Source: an uncultured Collinsella sp. (lineage in GTDB: Bacteria > Actinomycetota > Coriobacteriia > Coriobacteriales > Coriobacteriaceae). Taken from it: a stretch of DNA of 9,612 nt. Positions 1 through 6,068 of the stretch are shown piece after piece (the stretch's first letter is position 1; every line of letters starts with the position of its first letter). The position numbers and the translations under genes were made by a program. Below the pieces are notes generated by a model that searched no databases, was not told where the DNA came from, and was given only the letters and a program-made list of their open reading frames with translations. Location: contig CABQHZ010000062.1 of NCBI GenBank assembly GCA_902464175.1, forward strand, positions 1 through 9,612. Reading direction: 5' to 3'.

Positions 1-224
1 ACTACGTGATGATGGATATCTCGGAGTTTGGCTATGACAGCGACCTCGACTTCTGCGAGGACCTGGCCTCCAAGGTGGGCGTGGGCGCTGTTCCCGGATC
101 GAGCTTCTTCCGCGAGCCCGTCAACCACCTCATCCGCTTCCACTTTGCCAAGCGAGACGAGACGCTCAACGCAGCACTGGAGAACCTCAAGTTCCTGCGT
201 GATAAAATCAAACCGCGCGGGTAA
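1..224 (+). CDS. Class I/II PLP-dependent aminotransferase, C-terminal end (partial)
   Basis: The window opens inside this gene. The readable frame begins with the codon at 3-5 and stops with TAA at 222-224, giving about 73 residues. The segment resembles the end of the small C-terminal domain of fold-type I aminotransferases. It has a YVMMDIS strand, then VGVGAVPGSSFF, then HLIRFHFAKRDETLNAALENL. In this family the PGSSFF loop helps form the active site, and the arginine in LIRFHFA is expected to bind the substrate's alpha-carboxylate. The catalytic lysine that holds PLP lies upstream of the window, so substrate specificity cannot be judged. GTG at 6 and the following ATGs are internal codons, not starts. 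No terminator separates it from the kinase fragment 17 bases downstream, which suggests an edited junction or a former operon. Confidence 0.85.
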   Translation, partial: YVMMDISEFGYDSDLDFCEDLASKVGVGAVPGSSFFREPVNHLIRFHFAKRDETLNAALENLKFLRDKIKPRG

Positions 225-241
225 GGACGGCCCGGCACTAA

Positions 242-679
242 ATGCACCCCGAGGCCGGCCACATCCTGGTCACGCGCGACCCGCGCGACACCATCGGCGA
301 GCACAGCGGCTGCCCCTTCCACGACAACTGCCTCGAAGGCCTCATCGCCGGCCCCGGCGTCAAAAAGCGCTGGGGCGGCAAGAGCGCCGGAGAGATGGCC
401 GACGACCCAGATGCCATGGACCTGCTTGCCGGATACCTTGCGCAGGCGCTCATGACTTACATCCTGTGCTACGCACCGCAGAAGATCGTCATCGGTGGCG
501 GCGTGGCCGACCACACCCCCATCGTGCCGCTCGCGCGCAAGAAGTGTGCCGAGATGCTCAACGGCTACATCGTCACGTCCGAGATGGCCGACATCGATAG
601 CTACATCGTCAACAACAGCCTCGAGGGCAAGCAGGGCATTATGGGCTGCTTGGCCCTGGGCGCACAGGCGCTTCAGTAA
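242..679 (+). pseudogene. ROK-family sugar kinase (fructokinase-like), C-terminal half only
   Basis: This 145-residue reading frame matches the second half of ROK kinases of the fructokinase/glucokinase type. It has the HPEAGHI segment, the zinc-site pattern around GCPFHDNCLEGL, the AGPGVKKRWG stretch, the IVIGGGVADH strand-turn and a closing GIMGCLALGAQAL helix. Full-length relatives are about 290 residues. The N-terminal half is absent, including the DxGxT phosphate-binding motif and the catalytic aspartate region. A TAA at 239-241 stands immediately before the first ATG, and the nearest purine-rich AAGGA is about 14 bases away, so there is no convincing ribosome site. The initial Met is probably the internal residue that normally precedes HPE. 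I infer a remnant left by a deletion that also joined it to the aminotransferase. The 3' half is still open, so the event may be recent. A separately expressed fragment cannot be excluded. Confidence 0.75.
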
Positions 680-761
680 CAGACGCACCCGCAGGGCGTG
701 GCGCGCCCGGCAAATCCGACCTACGGAACAACGCCACCACGCCCCATATAAGCCCTCGAAT

Positions 762-808
762 AAAAAAGGCCGCCTAGGACCAAACAATACGTCCTAGGCG
801 GCTTTTTT
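762..808. terminator. Bidirectional Rho-independent terminator
   Basis: A perfect 12-bp stem (769-780 with 791-802, arm GCCGCCTAGGAC) closes a 10-base loop. It is flanked by six A on the left (762-767) and six T on the right (803-808), so it can terminate transcription from both directions. It lies between the + strand kinase remnant and the convergent VanZ gene. The VanZ stop codon (794-796) is inside the right arm. Confidence 0.9.
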
Positions 809-1243
809 GGCGCACATCAGCGACCGTAAGAGATATCGGAGCACAACGCCCGTTGCCGCTCCACAGCAGTCGATCATCACATCGGTGATCATGCCGGCAC
901 GTCCCGGCACAAAGAGCTGAATCGTCTCGTCGATCGAGGGAATCAGCAGCAGGAACACCGCCGTGGGCAGCAGCACGTCAAAGGTGCGCCGCCCCTCATA
1001 ATCAAAGGCATGCGTTGCCAGGATGCCGAGCACCATATACTCGGTAAAATGCGCGCACTTGCGAACAACAAAGTTGGTCACCCATGCATATGGAAGTCCC
1101 ACGCCGTGCAGGAAACCGCGGATAGCTTCCATGACCGTTAGGCTCAGCGAGCCCGACCCCGAGCCGGGAACCAGCGAATTGCCCCAGATCAAGAGCGCCA
1201 TCAGGCAGGTCACGACCGCCCATTTTCGATTGATCTTAACCAT
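794..1243 (-). CDS. VanZ-like family membrane protein
   Basis: A 149-residue integral membrane protein with about four predicted hydrophobic segments (residues ~8-22, 63-80, 88-106, 118-138). It carries the hallmarks of the VanZ-like family: RKCAHFTEY (61-69), then DETIQLFVPGR (105-115), then DVMIDCCG (121-128). The founding member, VanZ, gives low-level teicoplanin resistance. Most family members, especially in chromosomes without a van cluster, have no proven function, and no van genes are seen here. The ATG at 1241-1243 is 7 bases downstream of the preceding gene's TAG. A GGAGG (1256-1260) lies in the last codons of that gene with a rather long 12-base spacing, so translation is probably coupled. 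The last codons run into the terminator hairpin, so the C-terminal KKAA is encoded by its T-tract and stem. Confidence 0.85.
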   Translation of the reverse strand: MVKINRKWAVVTCLMALLIWGNSLVPGSGSGSLSLTVMEAIRGFLHGVGLPYAWVTNFVVRKCAHFTEYMVLGILATHAFDYEGRRTFDVLLPTAVFLLLIPSIDETIQLFVPGRAGMITDVMIDCCGAATGVVLRYLLRSLMCAKKAA

Positions 1244-1250
1244 GCAGAAG

Positions 1251-2651
1251 CTATGCCTCCGCGCGGAGCGGCGCGAAGCTGGCGGTACCGCCCTCGATAA
1301 CGCTCAGATAGGCACGGCCCGTACGCTTGGCGGTAGAGGACTGCAGGCGCTCGATCTCTTCCTCGAGGATCTGATTGACGCGCTCGTGACGACGATTTTC
1401 CATAATGCCGGCGGCAATAGCCTCGGCCCGCTCGATACCCTCGCGCGAGATACGGGCGGTATCCTCGGGGAACACAGCGCTGTGACGGCCGACATAGGCG
1501 GGGGCAGCAGGCTGAGGGGCAGCGACGGGAGCGGGGGCTGCAACAGGAGCAGGCTCGTCAATCTCATCCAGAATCGCGGTGGCGGCGGCCCACATGTCCT
1601 CGTGGCCCGAGTAATCGGCCATGGGGACATCAACCTCGAGCGAGGCATCCGGAAGGTCGCCGGTGTCGATGCGATCTTGGGCATCAATCGGTGCGGTGAT
1701 GGCTGCAGGCTCATCGAGGTCATCGAGATCGATGTCCGCGGCACCGGAAATGATAGGCATGCTGGCGAGGTTTGCGTTGTACGGCGCAGCCTCAGCCGCC
1801 TGCTGCTGGGCAGGAGCGCCCCAAAGCGAGCTTTCGGCGGCACGGCGGGCGGCAACGGCCTCCTCGTCCGCGGTCATGGCTTCATCAACGTACGAATTAT
1901 CGGCAGAAGCGTTCGCGTCCGCCGAGGTAGCGCTGTAGGCGTTATTGGCTGCCGCGTTGGCAACGAGTGCCACGAAAGCCGCCGTGCTGCCCGCAGGGGC
2001 GGCCTGGGAGCCAGACACGGCGCGTGCCGCGGCGGCGATGTCGTCGCGATTGAAGGAGCCGGTCTGCCCGCCGTTGGTGAGCTCGTCGATGGCGACTTGA
2101 TAGACGTCGCGCGAGCGCGCAGGGTCGCAGCTCACCGGCGAATCGTCGTCGAGCATGCTGTCGATCATGGACCAAGCCTCGGCCTCGTCCATAGCATCTG
2201 CGGCTCGAGCGATGGTAGGGACACCATCGTCGGCATGACGGCGCTGGAACGCACCGGTCAGGCCGGAAAGGAATGCCGAGGTAGACTGTTCCGACTGAGT
2301 CTGAGAAGCAGAAGCCGCAGCGTAAGGTATCGCATCCTGCTGCTGAGCTGGAATCGAGGCGGTCTTGAACTCGCTTTGATGCTGATTGAGATTGGCGGCA
2401 CCGCCCACGGCATCGGGCTGGAACAGACGCTCTTCACGCTGCGCACGGTACTCGGAGATACCCAGCGAGGCGGCATAGATACCCACGCCCGCCACCGCGC
2501 CCACGGCGAAGGGAACCGCACCCGCCACGACCGTCTCGTTCACCGACGAAAACGGCAGCGTCGCGGCATACATAACCACGGGAGCGGCAAGGCCGATCCC
2601 GCACGAAAGTCCGGCAAGGACTGCTCGTTGTGTTGCATCAGAAGAAGCCAT
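1251..2651 (-). CDS. Two-helix membrane protein with long Ala/Asp/Pro-rich tail, function unknown
   Basis: I do not recognise a family. The ATG at 2649-2651 is chosen because GGGGAGAG lies 5 bases upstream (2655-2662). A TTG nine codons further upstream (2676-2678) is in frame but has no such support. The 466-residue product begins with a short polar stretch, then two hydrophobic segments (about 9-31 and 41-63). The basic stretch EYRAQREER after the second predicts that both ends face the cytoplasm. The remaining ~400 residues are mostly low-complexity Ala/Asp/Glu/Ser/Gln sequence. They include an acidic patch DIDLDDLDE (306-314), a Pro-Ala linker (about 366-385) and a charged C-terminal helix (about 400-440) that could form a coiled coil. 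There is no signal peptidase site or catalytic motif. It sits upstream of, and probably in an operon with, the VanZ gene. A scaffold or anchoring role is only a guess. Confidence 0.75.
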   Translation of the reverse strand: MASSDATQRAVLAGLSCGIGLAAPVVMYAATLPFSSVNETVVAGAVPFAVGAVAGVGIYAASLGISEYRAQREERLFQPDAVGGAANLNQHQSEFKTASIPAQQQDAIPYAAASASQTQSEQSTSAFLSGLTGAFQRRHADDGVPTIARAADAMDEAEAWSMIDSMLDDDSPVSCDPARSRDVYQVAIDELTNGGQTGSFNRDDIAAAARAVSGSQAAPAGSTAAFVALVANAAANNAYSATSADANASADNSYVDEAMTADEEAVAARRAAESSLWGAPAQQQAAEAAPYNANLASMPIISGAADIDLDDLDEPAAITAPIDAQDRIDTGDLPDASLEVDVPMADYSGHEDMWAAATAILDEIDEPAPVAAPAPVAAPQPAAPAYVGRHSAVFPEDTARISREGIERAEAIAAGIMENRRHERVNQILEEEIERLQSSTAKRTGRAYLSVIEGGTASFAPLRAEA

Positions 2652-2787
2652 GAGCTCTCCCCATCTTCCAGCACCCAAATCGCATCATTCAGTTGGCTGC
2701 GCGAGAGAAGATGAAGCGGGGCTATGCCCCAAAGCAACGGTATATGGTTCGTTTCATCTGCGTTTTCCGTCGCGAAGCTTAAAAGCT

Positions 2788-2816
2788 ATTATGCGAAACC
2801 GCCCTGCCGATTGCAA
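2788..2816 (-). promoter_or_regulatory. Candidate sigma-70-type promoter for the membrane-protein/VanZ pair
   Basis: On the - strand TTGCAA (2811-2816) is followed after exactly 17 bases by CATAAT (2788-2793), a good -35/-10 pair. The predicted start near 2780 gives a leader of about 130 bases. The leader contains a small GGGGC/GCCCC hairpin (2718-2730), which has no T-run and is unlikely to terminate. Transcription start is inferred, not shown. Confidence 0.45.
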
Positions 2817-2892
2817 GCGACGATGGCGGATTGAAACGGGAAACCTGCTGCTCGTCGGTCTTACGGTCAATAATAAGCGCGGAGCGGCGCTA

Positions 2893-2928
2893 TGGAAAAG
2901 GGCCGAGGCTCAAAGCCCCGACCCTTTA
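2893..2928 (-). terminator. Terminator downstream of rho
   Basis: On the - strand GGGTCGGGGC and GCCTCGGCCC form a 10-bp stem (two G-T wobbles) with a 5-base loop, followed by CTTTTCC. It begins about 40 bases after the rho stop codon and insulates the next gene, which has its own candidate promoter. The intergenic stretch 2652-2964 otherwise holds only that promoter and its leader. Confidence 0.75.
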
Positions 2929-2964
2929 TCGCATTGATGACTATCGCTGCGCGCGGATGACAAC

Positions 2965-5538
2965 CTAGAACGTCTGCTCGTAGTCGCTGTGTTTTTTGGC
3001 CGAACGCACCAGGAACTCCTGGTTGGTGTTGGTGCCCTTAAGACCCTTAATAAACGATGCGGCCGCGCGCTCGGTGTTGTTCATGCCGGCAAGAATGCGA
3101 CGCAGACCAAAGACAAACGGACGCATCTGCTCGTCGACCAACAGATCCTCGTTACGCGTACCGGAGGCAACGGGGTCGATAGCCGGGAAGATGCGGCGGT
3201 CGGCCAGGTCGCGGTCGAGCTTAAGCTCCATGTTGCCGGTGCCCTTGAACTCCTCAAAGATGACCTCGTCCATCTTGGAACCGGTGTCGATGAGGGCAGA
3301 GGCCAGGATGGTGAGCGAGCCACCGTTCTCGATATTGCGGGCTGCGCCCAGGAAGCGCTTGGGCGGATACAGGGCCGCCGAATCGACGCCGCCCGAAAGG
3401 ATGCGGCCTGAGGCGGGCGCCGCCAAGTTGTAGGCACGGGCAAGACGCGTGATGGAGTCGAGCACCACCACAACATCGCCACCCAGCTCCACGATGCGCT
3501 TGGCGCGCTCGATGACGAGCTCTGCCACGCGGGTGTGGTTGTCGGCAGGCATATCGAAGGTCGACGCCACAACCTCACCCTTGATGGAACGCTGCATATC
3601 GGTGACCTCTTCGGGGCGCTCGTCGACGAGCAGGCAGATGAGGTGCACCTCGGGGTTGTTAATCGAGATAGACTGGCAGATCTTCTTGAGGATCGTGGTC
3701 TTGCCGGCCTTGGGCGGGGACACGATCAGGCCGCGCTGGCCCTTGCCGATCGGTGACACGATGTCGATGGCGCGACCGGTAATAGAGTCCTTGCCGTGCT
3801 CCATGCGCAGCGGCTCGTTGGGATAGACCGGGGTGAGGTCGCCGAACTTGGGACGGTTGCGAATCTGCTCGGGGTCCAGACCGTTGACGGTCGTGATTTT
3901 GGCGAGGCCGGCGCGCTTGTCGCCGCCGCGCGAAGGACGCAGCGAGCCCTCGATGACGTCGCCCGTGCGCAGGCGCGCGGAGCGGATGAGGTAGGCGGGC
4001 ACGAAGGCGTCGTCGTTGGACTTCATGTAGCCATGGGCGTGGATGATGCCGGAGCTGTCCGGGCGAATCTGCAGAATGCCCTTGATGTCGCGGAAGCCCT
4101 CGGCCTTCGCAGCGGTGACGTAGATTTCCTCGACGAGCTCGGCCTTCTTCTTGCCGGTCGTCTCGATCTCGAACTCCTTGGCCTTCTCGCGAAGTTCGGC
4201 GACCTTCATGGCAGCGAGCTCCTCGCGCGAAAGCGTGGGCTCGGTGGGAGCGGCATTACGCTCCTTGTTGCGTTGCTTGCGATCGCGCTGGCGGTTGCGA
4301 CGGTCGTTGTTGCGCTCGTCCTTGCGCTCGTTGCGCTCCTCGTTGCGCTTGTGCTGGCGACGGTTGGGGCGAGCGCCGTCTTCGCCCTCGGCGGGGGCGG
4401 CACCATCGGTTGCGGTGGTGTCAACATTGGCCGCAGCGGCGTCATTGGCCTCGGCGCCGGAATCGACCTGCGCTTCGACATCAGCATGCTGCTCGGCGGC
4501 CTTGGCCTTAACGGACTTCTTGCGACCGCGCTTGGGCTTCTCGGATGCAGGCTGTTCGACGTCCTGGGGCTCGACGGCATCAGTCGATGCATCGGCGGTC
4601 GTCTCGGCGGAATCCTCGGACGCACCCTTCTTGGCAGCCTTAGCCTTGGACGTGCGCTTAGCAGCAGTGCGACGGCTGCGACCGGGACGGACGTCGGCGG
4701 GCTCGGCATCGGCAGAAACGGCCTCGGAAGTCGTAGCATCCTGGACGGGTTCATCGGCAGCAGTTGAGGACTTGGCGGTCGCCGCAGCATCCCGAGCGGC
4801 GGCGGCTGCGGCCGCGGCCTTCTCGGCCTCGACAAAGGCCTTAGGCTTGCGACCGCGACGGTGCGGGCGCAAAGCCGGATCGACAACGGGAACTTCGCTG
4901 GCCTCGACAGGCGCAGCGGGCTCAACAGACGATGCACCCTCCCCTGCCGCGGAACGGACCGAAGTCTCAGTGGGCTCGGGGACTACCTGTTCAGCAACCT
5001 GCTCGGCCTTAGCAGCCGTGCGACGGCGTGTGCGCGGTACCGGCTTCTCGGTCGGCTGGTCGGCGAAAGGAGTCTCGGTGGCGGCAGGCGTCTCGGGCAC
5101 AGACGGAGCTGCAAGCTCGGTCAGAGCCGCGGCCTCGCGCTCGGCAGCACGACGGCGGGCGCGCACCACCTGAGCCTCGCTAATCTGCGCCAACGCACGT
5201 GCCTGCGCGACCTCATCGGAAATCGGCGCCGAGGAGTCAGCTGCAACGGTGAGCTTGGCGCGCGTCGTGCGCGTGGTACGGCGCTTTGGCTTGGTGACCT
5301 CCTCGCCGTCAGCGGCAGGCTTGGCCGTGCGGCGCGTGCGCTTGGGCTTTGCCGGAGCAGCCTCCTCACCAGTTGCAGGCACGGCCTTCTCAGCCGCTAC
5401 AGGCATAGGCGTCGAAGCAGCCTTAGGCGTCTCAGGAGCCGAGGCTTGAGCGGGCGCCGCGACCTGGTCCGACGCAACCGGTGCAGCGGGAGCGGCCTGC
5501 GTCGTCGTTATTTCGTTTTCTTGCTGTTGATCAGACAC
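2965..5538 (-). CDS. rho: Transcription termination factor Rho with a 435-residue N-terminal extension
   Basis: An 857-residue Rho, an RNA-dependent hexameric ATPase that translocates along nascent RNA and releases RNA polymerase. The conserved core starts near residue 436: a Rho_N helical domain (436-476), a cold-shock-like RNA-binding domain (about 484-555), and the RecA-like ATPase. The ATPase has Walker A SPPKAGKTT (608-616), the catalytic segment LVDERPEEVTD (637-647), Walker B VVVVLDSITR (689-698), the Q-loop region SGGVDSAALYPPKRF and the SGTRNEDLL segment with the expected arginine finger. E. coli Rho is 419 residues, so the first half is an added, Ala/Glu-rich, disordered tail with basic RGRK/RRTAAK-type clusters. 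It ends in a dense Arg/Asn/Asp/Glu/Lys stretch (398-428). The start is GTG at 5536-5538. An in-frame TGA just upstream rules out a longer protein, and the ribosome site is weak (GAAAAGAAAG, about 13 bases away). It is monocistronic, with its own terminator. Confidence 0.97.
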   Translation of the reverse strand: MSDQQQENEITTTQAAPAAPVASDQVAAPAQASAPETPKAASTPMPVAAEKAVPATGEEAAPAKPKRTRRTAKPAADGEEVTKPKRRTTRTTRAKLTVAADSSAPISDEVAQARALAQISEAQVVRARRRAAEREAAALTELAAPSVPETPAATETPFADQPTEKPVPRTRRRTAAKAEQVAEQVVPEPTETSVRSAAGEGASSVEPAAPVEASEVPVVDPALRPHRRGRKPKAFVEAEKAAAAAAAARDAAATAKSSTAADEPVQDATTSEAVSADAEPADVRPGRSRRTAAKRTSKAKAAKKGASEDSAETTADASTDAVEPQDVEQPASEKPKRGRKKSVKAKAAEQHADVEAQVDSGAEANDAAAANVDTTATDGAAPAEGEDGARPNRRQHKRNEERNERKDERNNDRRNRQRDRKQRNKERNAAPTEPTLSREELAAMKVAELREKAKEFEIETTGKKKAELVEEIYVTAAKAEGFRDIKGILQIRPDSSGIIHAHGYMKSNDDAFVPAYLIRSARLRTGDVIEGSLRPSRGGDKRAGLAKITTVNGLDPEQIRNRPKFGDLTPVYPNEPLRMEHGKDSITGRAIDIVSPIGKGQRGLIVSPPKAGKTTILKKICQSISINNPEVHLICLLVDERPEEVTDMQRSIKGEVVASTFDMPADNHTRVAELVIERAKRIVELGGDVVVVLDSITRLARAYNLAAPASGRILSGGVDSAALYPPKRFLGAARNIENGGSLTILASALIDTGSKMDEVIFEEFKGTGNMELKLDRDLADRRIFPAIDPVASGTRNEDLLVDEQMRPFVFGLRRILAGMNNTERAAASFIKGLKGTNTNQEFLVRSAKKHSDYEQTF

Positions 5539-5709
5539 AGTGTTTGCTCAACTTTCTTTTCAAGCCCTGTGATCACATGCTCCCTGCATAAACCTTCAGG
5601 GCGGCTAAACAGTCTAGTTCCGTTCAAAACGACGGACATCATTGATCTGTATCGAGATGATTGCGTCAACTACGCAGCGTTAGTGTAACACAACCGCCGC
5701 CACCTGCAA
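5539..5709 (-). promoter_or_regulatory. rho leader and candidate promoter
   Basis: On the - strand TTGCAG (5704-5709) and TACACT (5682-5687) are 16 bases apart and form the best promoter candidate, giving a leader of about 137 bases. A second -35-like TTGACG (5664-5669) lacks a good -10. The leader contains a CCCTG/CAGGG inverted repeat (5582-5601) and the perfect palindrome TGTGATCACA (5568-5577). E. coli rho is autoregulated through its leader, so this unusually structured region is a reasonable place for similar control. None of this is shown directly. Confidence 0.35.
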
Positions 5710-5720
5710 CTTAGTCATTG

Positions 5721-5763
5721 GGGGGACGTTCTTAAACGACTAGTCAAAAGGGACACTCTTTGT
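5721..5763. repeat. GGGAC-containing repeat region upstream of rho
   Basis: Two imperfect copies of an 11-base unit, GGGACGTTCTT (5723-5733) and GGGACACTCTT (5750-5760), match at 9 of 11 positions and lie 27 bases apart. Between them is the perfect palindrome GACTAGTC (5738-5745). The right copy is framed by AAAAG and CTTTG and so resembles the core of the two hairpin terminators at 8764 and 9472 (AAAGGGGACAGGC and ACCTTTG). There is no ORF here. I read it as a member or relic of a dispersed palindromic repeat family. Confidence 0.4.
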
Positions 5764-5794
5764 TTGCCACCCACAAATCTGACTGCCTCCGCCA

Positions 5795-5944
5795 AAACTA
5801 TGGCGGTTTACTACGATGAATCGCTCAACCGCGACCACTCCGAAACTTGTTGAACTAAAACCGCAGGTAGATGCCTTGCACTTTTTAGCAAAAAGCCGGC
5901 GTGGTTAGAATTCCTCAATTCATCGTAGTAAACCGGCATAGTTT
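5795..5944. repeat. 150-bp element with 27-bp terminal inverted repeats
   Basis: The left arm (5795-5821) and right arm (5918-5944) are inverted copies matching at 26 of 27 positions; the only mismatch is G5803 opposite G5936. The arm reads AAACTATG, one variable base, then CGGTTTACTACGATGAAT. The 96-base interior has a second nested inverted match (5834-5842 with 5897-5905, 8 of 9) and a perfect hairpin CTTTTT/AAAAAG (5881-5895). The arms are only about 37% GC, well below the flanking genes. There is no coding capacity and no clear target-site duplication. Candidates are a MITE-like non-autonomous element, an extragenic palindrome, or paired binding sites for a regulator. Confidence 0.65.
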
Positions 5945-5989
5945 CGTATTTCCAGCAGTTCCAAATTCATCAATACGTCGGCGTTTGCG

Positions 5990-6022
5990 AAAAAAGCCCG
6001 ACCTCCGTAGGAGATCGGGCTT
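5990..6022 (-). terminator. argS terminator
   Basis: On the - strand AGCCCGATCTCC and GGAGGTCGGGCT form a 12-bp stem (one G-T pair) around a 3-base TAC loop, followed by six T (complement of 5990-5995). It starts about 50 bases after the argS stop codon. Confidence 0.9.
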
Positions 6023-6068
6023 ATAGGGCTCAGTTAAACCAAACCTACACGGTCAAATGACCCGCAGG

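Noticed and set aside
2652..2678. TTG start nine codons upstream of the membrane protein ATG
   Set aside because: The extra codons include the ribosome site used by the ATG at 2651, and no site precedes the TTG.
1023..2714. A 563-codon + strand open frame opposite VanZ and the membrane protein
   Set aside because: Arg/Gly-rich shadow with no ribosome site or motif. The opposite strand has transmembrane helices, VanZ motifs and good starts.
2650..2937. A 95-codon + strand frame in the rho downstream gap
   Set aside because: It runs through the candidate promoter and the rho terminator and has no ribosome site or recognisable sequence.
3796..5688. Long + strand frames (323, 340 and 275 codons) opposite the Rho extension
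   Set aside because: They mirror the low-complexity Ala/Arg codons of rho and overlap one another. No independent evidence supports any of them.
5795..5944. Two-repeat CRISPR or a tRNA gene
   Set aside because: The two 27-base repeats are inverted, not direct, with a single 96-base interior, and no cloverleaf can be drawn.
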